Source: Isoetes taiwanensis
Taxonomy: Eukaryota; Streptophyta; Lycopodiopsida; Isoetales; Isoetaceae
Assembly (NCBI GenBank): GCA_021234155.1
Contig: JAJEKV010000032.1
Location: forward strand, 14,774,283 to 14,838,282
Reading direction: 5' to 3'
Length of the DNA: 64,000 nucleotides
The position numbers and the translations under genes were made by a program. Within the stretch, counting starts at the first letter, position 1, and every line of letters begins with the position of its first letter. The notes beneath the pieces are model-generated. The model worked only from the letters and a program-made list of their open reading frames with translations, had not been told where the DNA came from and did not search any database. Positions 1 to 11,489 of this stretch are shown here, in pieces.

Positions 1-180
1 TGCATTGAGTATATTCATATTGACATCCTTGCTAGGATTAAAGCGCTTGGAGTTATTTTCAACATTGGTATCAGAGCTATCTAATCCAAAGGCAGGATGT
101 CTACAAGGTTTGGAGCTAATCTCTTGAACTCCATAGAGGTATTTAAAGGTGAGACAGGGTTTCAGGTTTGGAAACAACAT
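1..180 (+). mobile_element. Ty1/copia 5' fragment: primer-binding site and start of gag
   Basis: Positions 66-77 read TGGTATCAGAGC, the copia primer-binding site complementary to the 3' end of initiator tRNA-Met. An ATG at 97 opens a frame starting MSTRFGANLLNSIEVF and reaching GFQVWKQH near 180, the usual N-terminus of a copia Gag polyprotein. The same start is seen in the two minus-strand copia elements of this window (ATGs at 9648 and 33748). The first 60 bases are probably the tail of the 5' LTR, which is cut off by the window edge. Homology stops abruptly after 180, so gag is broken here. The matching 3' end is probably the fragment at 3653-3840. Confidence 0.75.
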
Positions 181-3100
181 AAGCAACGACCACGGCCACA
201 TGCTCTGAGGCATAGTTCTGCATTAACCAAAGGTCCTCATTTAGATAGAGCAATTGCAAATGACCAAGTAGCTTAGTATCACAAATAACACAGTGAAGGC
301 CTAAATGATTACATACCAAGATCCCTTAACTGCAAGAAGAAACTCTGAGGCCTTAGGAGCTTTGCACCTCTAACTATGCCACTGCTATTTCTACAATCAT
401 GTGCAGTAAACTCTTCTAGCTCATGCATAATGTAAACGCTAAAAAAATAGCACTGAGCCTTCCATGATTTAACATCGAGCATTAAAAGGGCTCTGAATTT
501 TTGAACTGCAGGATTGATAATTCTTCAGAACAGACCTAATACAAATACAAAATCCTGCAAAGCATATCTCAGGTTACTCGCTAAAATCCTAATCAAATGA
601 TCAAAGATGAGTAAAGTAAAATGGGGTGAGAAACTTACATGATGATAAAATCATTTGTCTGCAATAGGCATATGATTGAAACATTGAGAACATTTAAACT
701 CAATGCGGAATACCATCTAGACAACACAATGGAAATCTTAAAAGAAATAAACATAACCAGAAGAGCCTCCATAATCCATGTAGCTACCTCCATATAGTTG
801 CCTGATGGATCAGGTGGAGTGGCATGAGCAATTTGATGCTCATGCCACTCAACCTGGTCCATATAGTTCTTATCTTGATCATACTCCTGCAAGATATATA
901 GAGTAGGAGCTTCATTTTTACTGCAATATTATGCTCGAGAAAAGATCTCCCGTGAAATGAACTGTCTTCAAGATCTTACTATGTGACTCCAGAAGGATAT
1001 TCATTTACAGAACCCCCTGAATGGTAGGTTATGCTAAAGCGTTGAATGAAGACCCATGGTAACCTGTTTAATTATACACACAATCTCAAACTGATGCATC
1101 AAATAGAATTTGGAGATGAGGAGCGGACAAAATAACCCAGGTACTTAGCTAAGACACTAAATATATGCCTCAAGTCAAAATTTTCAAAAGAATTCGAATA
1201 TATCTTGCTTGTTCTTCTAGAACTACTGACGCTTAGAGCGTACTATAGAACAAATATTAGGCAAGAATCTGGATTGTTAAGATGCCTGAGGCTGAACATG
1301 TCAGGATAACCCACAGAAACAATGGCATGAAAAGAAATCAAATCCTCAATTTTCTCTAGTTTGCAAAAGATAAAGAGGTTCTGAGACCCACTGGAATACA
1401 CAGAAAGCATCGGTCTAAAACATCAGCATCATAAAATACGGGAGTAATTTAGAAGGCAGCTTTTGGACAAACATGGCAATCGTAGCATGCAACCTTCTCG
1501 CTTGCAAATCAATGAATGGAGAGCCAGAGGGAATCAGATCAAAAATATCAGGACTCCAAAACCCAAATAATATGGAAAAAGCGTATGATGATGGCCCTTA
1601 AGGAATGGCCAAATACTATCTGAAGCCCAACGCTTTTCATTGTTTTCCCTAATTTCTGACCTCTATTCTTCATGGTTCCTTACTCACAGTTCAACCTTCA
1701 TCAAGGCAAGCCCTAACTCGATTGTGCAGGCATATCATGACGGAACTTTCAATGCAACAGTCTCGGATGTTACCGAAACAAGCATAAAGAAGCAGTAGCT
1801 ATATGGATTTTTTTTTATCTTTTTTATGATTTCTGGAAAGTCGAGAAGTTTATCCGATACCAAAAATCTTCAAAACCTTAGGAAAATAGTTTAAGAAAAA
1901 TTCCAAAAAGTTTCCTACCAAACCGGAAAATCCAAATTTAAACAATAGATATTTCGTCCATTTTCAAGCAACATATATTAGCCAAGTCCCTTCCAAACAA
2001 CATATTAGCCTAGAGATGGGGCATCACTGAGAAATACTCTTAAAGAGAGACAATTTCTTGCGATGCTGCATGACTGAACCTGTGAAGAAAATGTTTCCAC
2101 AACACATGAAATGTTACGTACACTAAAGCATTTGGATTTCACTGCCTTGAATGGAAGACATGCATGACTAGAAATAAAATAGAGTATATATTATTAGAGT
2201 TCCTACAACAATCTCAAAGAAATGAAGGACACTTGAAGTCTGAAGTCTTCCTCAACATGTTTATCATCAAAGGGTTCAATAAATCCCTTTGAAATTAGCA
2301 ACTTCAATAATAACTACCAAGTTTTCAAACTAATTTTTTTTCAGCCCAGAAATTATGGATAGCTATCTTTAGGGTATCTGCATTTGACAAACAACAATGT
2401 GATATTAGGAAAGAATATCTCAAAACCTGAAACTGCATTAGGTTTTTATTAATTATGTAAGGGAAGCACATCTACAATCTGGACTTGAAACAAGTCTAAG
2501 TGGCACATAATGTACAATAAACACTCAAGCAACTATATGCAAGATTTGACGATTGAACTCCAGCCTTATGATACCTAGTAACAATAGGCCATATTGTTTT
2601 CTCATTGTAATCATATTGGCAAGAATGGAACAAATCATTCTCACCTGTACCTGCATTTTGGGGCTTTGGTTCGTGGATACATGGTAAGCAAGCAGTGATG
2701 GGAATCCAACTTAATGAGGCAAACCTATTCTTTGAGTATTCTAAAAGCACAACTAAGAAGATATTTCTTCACTCACGGTAACTAGAAGCTAGAAAAAATG
2801 ACAACTCTATTTTCTGAGCAGTCTTGGGCAATGAATTACAAAAGAAGTTGACGACCATAATAACTTAATATAATCCCCTTTGAGTAATAATACAACATTC
2901 CCATTCACGGAGGATCTAAAAGGATCCAATTTCCTTTGGAATTGGGCCTGTAAGTCTGTCAGATTTCTCATAGAAATTATCTGCATTCTAGGGTAGGAAG
3001 ATACATGTGAAGTACTAGCATGCCTAATATCACATAACCTTGATATAAACTTATACTCTGAACATCCCCCTCTAATGAAAAGACTTATAGATTTCATAGT

Positions 3101-3652
3101 ATGAAAAATTGCTTAGTACTTGACTTGCAAGGAACCAAAATAGAGTATGGTCGAGCTTAAAACGGCCATTTGGTCTTTCTTAACACAAGTCCTCTGTTCT
3201 AATACATGCTAAAGCATCTGGGAGGTTGCAGATCAATTGGGGACATTAGGCATGGGAATAGACTTCCTATCTGTTGTATTACTTCTCAGTCATCTGTGCC
3301 GCTAAGAGAAAGTGCATCTATTTTCAATCCCTCCATTCCTCGCTGTGGCAGCGCAAAGTGGAGGAGCTAGCGCGTGCCCATGGTTGCAGTGCAAAGTGGA
3401 GGAGCTAGCATTGTGCCTTGAATATTTTAGTGACTGGCCTTGTTGTTGAGAAGATCTTGTTAGACTCATTGAGCAAAAAAAATAGCCATTACTCTTTAAT
3501 AGAGAAATGATTAAGAAGAGCTCTACTAAGAGGCCACAGAATTATTTCAAGTATTGTAGTTGCCAAACATCACAGCTGTGCCACAACTTAACACGTTGGT
3601 AAGTTTAAGCATGCAAATTTTGCACCGTAGCTACTTTCCGGTCACATGTACT
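181..3652. other. Gene-poor interval between two copia fragments
   Basis: AT-rich sequence with short frames only. I recognise no protein domain apart from one candidate minus-strand exon (788-886). A 21-base motif ending in GGAGGAGCTAGC occurs twice between 3350 and 3411. Because a copia start lies at the left and a copia end at the right in the same orientation, this stretch may have replaced or been inserted into the copia interior. Confidence 0.4.
788..886 (-). CDS. Candidate internal exon, unrecognised
   Basis: On the minus strand a 33-codon open stretch (starting EYDQDKNYMDQVEW, ending PPDPSGNYME) is bounded by an acceptor ATATCTTGCAG at its 5' side and a donor GTAGCTAC at its 3' side, and its length is a multiple of three. 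It is rich in Asp, His and Met. I do not recognise the protein and found no partner exons. It may be a chance match to splice signals. Confidence 0.2.
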
Positions 3653-3840
3653 ACATTGTATTGTGACAATACCAGCAGAATTTGCAAGCATCATGATCTA
3701 CTTTGTCTGCGAGATATCAAACTGTTAATCTTCTTCAAGAATAACAGTTAGCAGATGGTCTGACTAAGCCGATCTTACGTGACCAATATGAAGGCTTAGT
3801 GAAAAGGGAGAGAGGGGCTAGTGAAGTCGCATTTAATTAA
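3653..3840 (+). mobile_element. Ty1/copia 3' fragment: end of RNase H
   Basis: From 3653 the plus strand encodes TLYCDNTSRIC, matching the conserved Cys-Asp-Asn motif of copia RNase H. After a frame change, positions 3745-3840 encode QLADGLTKPILRDQYEG and end at a TAA (3838-3840). This is the standard copia polyprotein C-terminus (consensus ADxxTKPL followed by a basic tail). The two pieces are in different frames, so this is a decayed remnant. It has the same strand as the gag start at 97 and may belong to the same element. Confidence 0.65.
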
Positions 3841-4209
3841 AGTGGGTCACATGCCATTCCCAATTTTTTTTGGAACCCTGTTATTTTACACGAAAAGGAC
3901 GAGGGAAATTTATTCGGCCTCTATAACTATCCAAAATTTGAGTATTTCTGTGTTAGGTTGGGTCCAAGCATACTATATCTTTCCCCCCGTTTTTCTCGGA
4001 TCGCGAGTCGAGAACAACAAGAATATAACTCAAACAAGGGAATTTCATTTCACATTGAACCCAAAGTTGTAGTTGAAAAAGAATTTTTATTAATAAATTA
4101 AATAGTGATAATTTATTTTACAACGGACGCAGAGACCATGGCGGCCTTGCTGTCACTACAGTATGGTAGGTGGTCCACAGGAAGAACATGCGGGGCTTCT
4201 TCTTGCCAT
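3841..4209. other. Non-coding flank with one imperfect palindrome
   Basis: No gene is recognised. An imperfect member of the CGACTCGCGAGTCG palindrome family lies at 3993-4014. The right end of the interval, read on the minus strand, continues the exon of 4210-4520: after an AAGCTTATAG junction it encodes GKKKPRMFFLWTTYHT and runs to a stop near 4125. Confidence 0.4.
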
Positions 4210-4520
4210 CTATAAGCTTGGGGGCAACCTGAAGAACGTGTAATGCCTCACAAGGAGGTGAGCCAACCGCTGACCTGTCCAACCTATTTCTCCACCCTCC
4301 TCTCGTATCTTTTCATCAATCGCCGGGTCAAATATGCTCGTTCCCCAACCTCCGTGAATGTCATGCAATGCTTGCAAGATACTTTGAGCTTTCTGGACTT
4401 GCGAAATGTTCTTCCTCTTTTCCTCATCCCTTGAGGTCCCATAGCGTCTGCAATCACGAGCAAGCGTATCCCAAAGCTCTGGTAAGAGTGTAGCTTGAGC
4501 GGGACTTGTGCCAGAGCCAC
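4210..4520 (-). pseudogene. Terminal-exon copy of the palindrome-associated gene (inverted copy A)
   Basis: The minus strand has an acceptor (TTGTTCTAG, just above 4520) followed by an open frame reading GSGTSPAQATLLPELWDTLA and later NISQVQKAQSILQALHDIHG, ending ...HYTFFRLPPSL at a stop near 4210. A near-identical sequence lies on the plus strand at about 17534-17702, so the pair is an inverted duplication about 13 kb apart. I do not recognise the protein family. The upstream, intron-like part of this copy (4521-4752) contains a perfect palindrome and the same 126-bp repeat unit seen at 17.05-17.4 kb. The copia element at 4753 interrupts this copy. Confidence 0.5.
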
Positions 4521-4685
4521 CTAGAACAAAGAGAGTCAATGATTAACGATTATGGTGCCATTAGTCATGAGTAACGAAGAAAAGGATGCAGAATTCAAAA
4601 TAAGTTGGAGAGCATTCATTCCATATAGCTGCATCCAATCACACAAAGAAGCATACAAATGGTCTCATCATTGGGACAAGCAGTG

Positions 4686-4713
4686 CCTTTCTCGACTCGC
4701 GAGTCGAGAAAGG
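4686..4713. repeat. Perfect 28-bp palindrome
   Basis: The stretch CCTTTCTCGACTCG followed by its exact reverse complement gives a 28-bp self-complementary site with no loop. It belongs to the family described at 13979-14504 and 17055-17400. Confidence 0.95.
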
Positions 4714-4752
4714 TCCTGGAACGTCAATGTACAACTATTTTCATTACAGAAT

Positions 4753-5420
4753 TGTTAGGAATTGCAACACCAAACTACTTACAGAAAGCAAATATAAGGA
4801 GCAGTCAAAATCGTTACCATAGAAAATTGAGCTATGCTTTCTTCTTCAAATAAATTAGTCTGTTACAGTCAACACCAGCACACAATACAAAGTATCTTGT
4901 TTTGCTGACAGTAATCCAAGAACAACCTTAAAGCTGCGGAACCTGCAGCTGGATCCAGCTTTTCTGGAATCTAAATTCTGTTTCAATTCCAATTTCTTAC
5001 AAGACCATCAATTCAAAATCGAATTGCAACAGTACTCTACCTCTGTGGGTTTCTATTGTCCCATACCAAAAACCAGAACACCGTTTCCTTTGAGCAATTC
5101 TAATGCCAGGCCCTGCCGTTCTGCAATAAACTCCTGTCTCCTTCACCTGCCATTCTACATCAGCTCTATCTCCTTGCCTTCCTGTTACAGTTTGACGATG
5201 CCAACGAACCTTTGCTGGAATCACCTGCACAAAACAATCTCCGGCAATCGCCTTGTATCTGACCGCCCCCTGTTTCTGTCCGCCCTTGTCTCTGTCCGCC
5301 CTGTCCGCCCTTATCCCAAATGTGATCCTCCCTTTTATTTTTATAGATAGCTTCACCGCCTTTGTAGCCACGTGGCCTCATAATTTTGCAACAAGTACAA
5401 TATGGCATGATAATATAACA
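4753..5420 (-). repeat. 3' LTR of copia element 1
   Basis: Starts TGTTAGGAATTGCAAC and ends GATAATATAACA on the plus strand, so both termini have the TG...CA form with TGTTA/TAACA inverted ends. It matches the 9676-10318 LTR along its length with scattered substitutions (about 5 percent by eye). The polypurine tract follows immediately. Confidence 0.9.
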
Positions 5421-5552
5421 ATTCCCCTTCATGCCAAATTGTTATCGTATACCAAGCAATTTTTTGTATGTATCGAGTTTTCTCTCCGTCATTGCCTTGG
5501 TGAATAAGTCCGCTGCTTGATATGAAGTTTCCACATATTGCATTACTATTAC

Positions 5553-6097
5553 CTATTTAGCAATAAGATCTCTTATAAAATGCATATACAGTTCGATATG
5601 CTTTGTCCTTTCATGGTGTACTGGATTCTTTGCTATAGCAATACAACTCAGACTGTCAGTTAGAAGCATAGTAGGGTCAGCTTGTGGTACACCTATCTCA
5701 TTCAACAGCCTTCTAACCCAGACAATTTCTTTGACTGCCAGAGAAGATACTGAGTATTCTGCTTCAGCAGATGACATTACCACAGACGATTGTTTTTTGC
5801 TCCTCAATGAGATTATGCCACCTGCAAGAATTAAAGCGTAACCAGATGTGGACCTTCTTGCATCTAGATCACCCGCCCAATCTGAATATGCAAATAGAGT
5901 CAAGAGCAAAAGGTAATTCCCTGATCTTTAGTGCCTTTTAAGTATTTTAAGATCCTTTTGGCTGCTACCCAATGTCCTTTGTCGGGATTATTATTATACC
6001 TACTCAATAGGTTTACTGCATAATATATGTCTGGACGAGTACTATTAGCTACATAAAGTAGACATCCTATAAGTTCTCTATAAGGTATATTTTCCAT
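5553..6097 (-). pseudogene. Copia RNase H domain (element 1)
   Basis: Read on the minus strand, 6097-5900 encodes the end of the RT/start of the RNase H connection (IPYRELIGCLLYVANSTRPD, then AAKRILKYLKGT). From 5909 to 5553 the frame changes and gives YSDWAGDLDARRSTSGY, SSAEAEY and ERTKHIELYMHFIRD. These are the standard copia RNase H motifs (DADWAGD, STSGY, SxAEAEY, KHIxxxxHFIR). RNase H would remove the RNA strand during reverse transcription. A frameshift at about 5905 separates the two parts. Confidence 0.88.
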
Positions 6098-6236
6098 TTC
6101 TTCCTTCTCACGTTCTCATGTTGGACATAACTCTCTTGAAATTTTATAACCTGCTGCAAGAGGGGAATTCACTGGATTTGCATTTTCAAACCTAAACCTT
6201 TTTAACGTATTCTCTATATTTCTTGTCTGTGTCAGT

Positions 6237-6866
6237 TTAAGCATCCTGTTTTCCCTTATCTCTGCTCATTTCAATATCCAAATACTGTTTTAGTTCTCCA
6301 AGATCTGTCATTTTAAATTTTTTCTTCAAGACTTCTTTGCACTTATCTAGACACTGCATACAATTTGCTGCCATTATACAGTCATCCACGTATAAAGCAA
6401 TAATGCAAAAATTCCCTTCATCCCTAAACATATATAAGTTTCCATCATTCTCAAGCTTTTCAAACCCTTGCTCCCTTAGATATTCATCTATACATCTATT
6501 CCATTCCATGGGTGCTTGTTTCAAACCGTAGACTGCACGTTGCAGTTTCCATACCATATTATCCCCCTCTTCAAAACCCGGTGCTTGTTTCATGTATATT
6601 TCTTCTTGCAAGCTTGCATTTAAGAATGTAGTTTTTACATCCATATGATGTACATCAAGCTTCATGGCATTGGCTAAAGCTAGCACAAGTCTTATACTTG
6701 TTAATTTGACCATGGGAGAATATGTTTCGTCGTAATCAATTCCTTTCTTTTGAGAGAATCCCTGTGCAACTAGCCTTGCTTTGAATTTTTTTGACCCGTC
6801 ACTGTTTGTTTTTACTCTATAAATCCATTTATTGCCAACCACATTTTTTCCTATTGGATATTTCAC
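6237..6866 (-). pseudogene. Copia reverse transcriptase domain (element 1)
   Basis: A 209-residue open frame with the copia RT signature set: NKWIYRVKTNSDGS at the N-terminus, KARLVAQGFSQKKGIDYDET, the catalytic segment HHMDVKTTFLNA, VYGLKQAP, and the active-site box LYVDDCIMAAN (YVDD). This is the polymerase that copies element RNA into cDNA in the cytoplasmic particle. The frame is closed at both ends by frameshifts from integrase (upstream) and RNase H (downstream). Confidence 0.92.
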
Positions 6867-6878
6867 TAGCTCATATGT

Positions 6879-7421
6879 TCATGTATCTTTAAATGAGTCC
6901 ATCTCTTCTTGCATTGCTTTTAACCATTCATGAGCCTTTTCTGAATCAAGAGCTTCTTCAAGTGATCTAGGAGTGTTGGGTTCAAACACAGCCATCAAAG
7001 AAGGATACCTACTTGGTTGTCTTTCTATTCTTCTAGATTTTCTTGTACCATATCTACCAAACATTTTCGGATTATATTCTATACCTGTATCTTTTAGCTT
7101 TTCCACTTCAGATTTTCTTTTGCGTTGTCCTGCAGGCATAGGCATAGGCATTGTACGTTCTGCTCCATTGACACCTTCACTTTCCTCATTATTTTTGGTA
7201 TCTTCGCTTTCCTCACCGTCTGTTTTATCATCATCATCAGGGTCAAAGTCAGTTGCAATAATGGACTTATTAGAGCTATCATCCTTGAGCTTCAATTTTG
7301 AATGTTCTATCCCATGTCTATCTTTATAGAATTTGTTTTCGTCAAACACAACATCTCTGCTGATAATTATTTTCTTTGTGTCAGGTATAAATACTCTAAA
7401 AAGCTTTTGATTCCTCATCAT
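6879..7421 (-). pseudogene. Copia integrase C-terminal / linker region (element 1)
   Basis: The minus-strand frame begins KLFRVFIPDTKKIIISRDVVFDE, the usual copia integrase C-terminal GKGY-like segment (SRDVxFDE). An acidic, low-complexity linker rich in Asp, Glu and Ser follows, then PRSLEEALDSEKAHEWLKAM, the conserved sequence just before RT. It is separated from the RT frame by a frameshift near 6870. Confidence 0.85.
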
Positions 7422-7445
7422 AACCTACTAAAAAACCGATTTTTG

Positions 7446-8413
7446 CTAATCATCTAGCTTGTGTCTTGTTTCTTTAGGAACATGAACATATGTCAAGCAA
7501 CCATAAGCTTTAAAGAAATCATACGAGCGAGTTAGCTTACAATTTGACCATAGCTCTTTAGGAATATTACCATTCAAGCTGCTCAACGATAATCTATTTT
7601 GTATGAAAAATACTGCTTTGAATGCTTCTCCCCAAAGATAATTTGCCAAACCCCCAAACTTAATCAATGACCTTACAACACCTAGAACTGTTCGGGTTTT
7701 CCTTTCTGCAACACCATTTTGTTGAGGTGAATATCTACATGTAAGTTGTCTTTTTATTCCATGCTTGCAACAAAAATATTTAAATATTCTCGAAAGCTAT
7801 TCTCCACCTCTATCGGATCTGATGCATTTAAGTCTAAGGCCCGTTTGCCTTTCCATCTCACTTATATTGCGTCTATAGCTTTATCTCTAGAGGACAATAG
7901 GTAACATTTTCCCATTCTACTAAAATCATCAATAAAAGATATGTAATATCTTTTATCAGTTCTTCCTTGTACATTTAATGGTCTGCAAAGATCCATATGC
8001 ACAAGATCAAGAGGTCCTTTTGCTCTTTTCATTGATTTGCTAAAGGGTGACCTGGTTAATTTGCCTAACACACATCCTGGACAAATAAACTTTTCATGTA
8101 CGTCATTTTCTCCATCAATCAAGCCCTTCTTTATCATATATCGAATATTATTCATATGTGTATGTGCAAGTCTATTATGCCAAACTGATGTTGAAGTGAC
8201 TGCTAGCATATTTATACTTTGCTTCTCTTTATTTGAAAACTGGAAAAGATTCCCGACACGTTTTGCAAAAAATCTTAACTCATTATTCATAAATACCTTG
8301 CATCCTCCTTTGTTAAACCGTAGCTCATATCCAAGATCAACTAGTTGACAAACCGATATAAGATTTTTATATAAACCTGGAACACACAAGACATTGGAAA
8401 TATCTAATACCAT
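7446..8413 (-). pseudogene. Copia integrase core and zinc domain (element 1)
   Basis: Positions 8413-7862 on the minus strand encode the pre-integrase region ending in a zinc-binding H-H-C-C module (WHNRLAHTHMNN then ICPGC). This is followed by the start of the catalytic core, with the first catalytic Asp in DLVHMDLCRPLN and YISFIDDFSR. The middle of the core lies in a broken stretch at 7670-7861, where SDRGGE can be read in another frame. It resumes at 7667-7446 with YLWGEAFKAVFFIQNRLSLS. At least two frame breaks make it non-functional. Confidence 0.85.
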
Positions 8414-9648
8414 TTCCTTGCAAATCGAATAATTGCAGCATCCCTTTTCCGATTACCTCCTGCAAGTGTCCATTTCCTAACTGTACATGACTCAAATGTT
8501 TACTAGAACAAATACCACTCAGAAGGTTAGCAGAGTTCACTACTGATCGTTCAGCTCCACTTTCAACTATAAATACATCGGTCTCACCATTAGAAAAACA
8601 TTCATCAATTTCACAAGTTGATAAGACAAACGGTTTTACCTCTTGATCTTCTTGTTCTTTCTCACGATTCTGCTCAGCATCCACCTCTCGAGTTATATTA
8701 ACCCTTGACGTTCCTCTTCTTCCCCTTCCCCTTGATGAGCTACCTCTTCCCCTTGACACATAGCTCCCTCTTTCAGCTCTGCCTCTTCCCTTACTATAGT
8801 TTTTAGGACTAGAACATGTAGTGGAGATATGCCCTACTCCTTCACAATTGTAACAAGATAGTTCTTTTAATTTTGGACAATTAATTTTTAAATGTCCCAT
8901 TTCATGACATAACATGGTTCTACACTTACAGTTTTTTCTGAATAATCCCTTTTAACCACATTACCTTTTGCTTTTCCAGTAAACAATACTTCAGAACTCT
9001 CTTCTTCTTCATCAACTATCTCCCTTTGCTCAAGTTCCATCCTTATCAATCTTTCTACATCATCACAATCTTTGGTTGTGCTTCTAATTAAGGTAGATAA
9101 TAGATCATACTTTGAAAATGCACATGATATGGTCAACACTTGAAATTCATCACTTAGTCTACCCCCGGCTGCATCTAGATCGGCAAAAATATTATCTATC
9201 TTGGCAAAGAAGTCTGTGATATTTTCACCTTCCACATATTTTAATTGTCTTAATTCCTTGTCTAGCACATCTAACTGTGATGATGATTTCCTTTCATATT
9301 TACTAATCAGATATGACCAGATTTGTTGAGGATTCATACCACGCATTCTTAAAAGTATACTAGAACCAACTTTACAAGATATAATTCCTCTAGCTTCTCT
9401 AATTTTATTTTCAGAGTAAATACTGCTAGCACTAGAAGTTTCTGTCTTGCTCTCACCTTCACTAATTTCATTTTGCCCAGCTTTGACAATATATCCTTCA
9501 AATCCTTTCCTTCTAGAGGCTGCACAATATCCATCAACCCCTCTGCACTTAATACTTCTTGTATCTTCTCCTTTCATACCTGAAATCCTGGACCACCCGT
9601 ATAAGCGTCTATTGCATTAAGCAATGTGGCTCCAAATCTGGTTGCCAT
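8367..9648 (-). pseudogene. Copia gag and protease region (element 1)
   Basis: The ATG at 9648 starts MATRFGATLLNAIDAY, but the expected Trp of GFQVWK is a TGA at 9574-9576. The frame then shifts into one with SSQLDVLDKELRQLKY and FAKIDNIFADLDAAGGR, both typical of copia Gag. A CCHC-type nucleocapsid knuckle region (CHEMGHLKINC and CYNCEGVGHISTTC) is followed by an RG-rich stretch. The protease motif reads VESGAERSV, where DSG would be expected. The stop, the frame breaks and the altered protease Asp show that this copy is dead. Confidence 0.85.
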
Positions 9649-9675
9649 GATTCTTGATGGGTGCTCTGATACCAA

Positions 9676-10318
9676 TGTTAGGAATTGCAACAACAAACTA
9701 CTTACAGAAAGCAAACATAAGGAGCAGTCAAAATCGTTACCATAGAAAGTTGAACTATGCTTCCTTCTTCAAACAAATTAATCTATTATAGTCAACACTA
9801 GCACACAATACAAAGTATCTTGTTTTGCTGACAGTAATCCAAGAACAACCTTAAAGCTGCGGAACCTGCAGCTGGATCCAGCTTTTCCGGAATCTAAATT
9901 CCGTTTCAATTCTAATTTCCTACAAGACCATCAATTCAAAATCGAATTGCAACGGTACTCTACCTCTGTGGGTTTCTACTGTCCGATACCAAAAATCAGA
10001 ACACCGTTACCTTTGAACAATTCTGATGCCAGGCCCTGCTGTTCTGCAACAAACTCCTGTCTCCTTCACCTGCCGTTCTGCATCAGCTCTATCTCCTTGC
10101 CTTCCTGTTACAGTCTCCGACGATGCCAACAAACCTTTGCTGGAATCACCTGCACAAAATAGTCTCCAGCAATCACCTTGTATCTGACCGCCCCCTGTTT
10201 CCGTCTGCCCTTGTCTTTGTCCGCCCTGTTCGCCCTTATCCCAAATGTGATCCTGCCTTTTATTTTTATAGATAGCTTCACTGCCTTTATATCCACGTGG
10301 CCTCATAATTTTGCAACA
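9676..10318 (-). repeat. 5' LTR of copia element 1, truncated at its outer end
   Basis: Begins TGTTAGGAATTGCAAC directly after the primer-binding site and matches 4753-5393. The homology ends at ...TTGCAACAAGTA, about 25 bp before the true LTR end seen in the other copy, and continues as unrelated sequence (TATAAGGCCCCC). Confidence 0.88.
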
Positions 10319-11489
10319 AGTATAAGGCCCCCAAAAATAAACTATTATATTTAACTAGTATCAGATCATACAAAAACCATGACATAGATGGTCTTTTATG
10401 CATGGATTTATTTGATAGAAGAAAACCATATGTGGTAGTGGTTTGTTAAAATTGGTAGTGGTTTGTTACATGGTTATAATGCTACTTATCAATGTTATAG
10501 TAGTTTATTGAATTAGTTGTGATTTATGAGGTAGTTTTATATATATTGTATGGTCTATCAAAATTAGTAACGATTTTTAAAACCACTCTATAACTGTAAT
10601 ATAGTTTTATATATACTGTAATGGTCGAATAGAACTAGTAATGATTTGTTAAACCACTCTATAACTGTAAATATTCATCTGTTAAAGTAGCTCATTTATA
10701 GTATGGTTTTGATAGATAGATAAGTAGATAGTTGTTTTAACATCGCGCCACTAAGCAGCATCCAACTAGACATGTGACCACACACCACACTACATTGCTC
10801 GGTTGGGTCCTGCCCCCAACCACTTTACATTACATCTGTGGGATTTGACGCTCAACAGTTCCGAGTGTGATTCTGGATGGTCTCAAACTCAAGACTTGTA
10901 GTTGCCAAAACTAGTGTGTTACCACTAGTGGTAATCCAAATTTATCTCAAAATAGTTGTATTGTATGAACTATCTTTTAATATAAGACCTTAAACTGCCA
11001 TATCCAAAGTCAAAGGTTCAATATCTCGTTGTGAAAGTGTCGAACATTAATTTTATGTCTATATATATCAAGCCAAATTGCTATTTTTTATAACCATTAA
11101 ATTGCGTAATATACAATCAAAGTATTGTAAAATCAAGTGGCCCAGATTTTCTGCATCAAAATCATTTAAAATGATATGTGAATATCGCATATCGTACTGT
11201 TATAAAACCTTCAAATAGCATTCCCGCAATACAACATCACCAAAAATAAAATATGTCATAGAAGCCAAACTTTTATTAAAGAAGCGCACATTCTCACTGT
11301 CTTTTTAACCTTATAAACCACAAATTTGGATCAGATTATTTCACATTTTCAAATTCAATCAACCATCTATTTGTTATTGTTCTACCTTCAACTATGCCCT
11401 ATGCAATTGAGGCTTTATAGGTTGATTGATCTATTTTTGCATCTCAAAAATCATTTTTTTCCTTATCATTTTTTAAAGTATTTCACCTT
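10319..11489. other. AT-rich intergenic DNA with a weak 75-bp duplication
   Basis: No gene is recognised. Between about 10525 and 10675 two diverged copies of a roughly 75-bp unit can be seen; both contain AACCACTCTATAACTGTAA. The rest is low-complexity AT-rich sequence. Confidence 0.5.

Larger units (their letters stand above)
4753..10318 (-). mobile_element. Ty1/copia retrotransposon 1 (minus strand, decayed)
   Basis: Two direct LTRs (4753-5420 and 9676-10318) flank a region with gag, protease, integrase, RT and RNase H in the copia order on the minus strand. The primer-binding site complement GCTCTGATACCA is at 9663-9674. The polypurine tract is read on the minus strand from about 5421-5435 (GGCATGAAGGGGAAT), directly next to the 3' LTR. 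The coding region carries an in-frame stop in gag and several frameshifts, so the element is not autonomous. The outer end of the 5' LTR lacks about 25 bp compared with the 3' LTR, which prevents reading a target duplication. The left LTR abuts the 126-bp palindromic repeat unit of inverted copy A. Confidence 0.92.

Noticed and set aside
6973-7329. Plus-strand 118-codon frame inside copia element 1
   Set aside because: It is the antisense shadow of the integrase linker and is hydrophobic only because the sense strand is Asp/Glu/Lys-rich.
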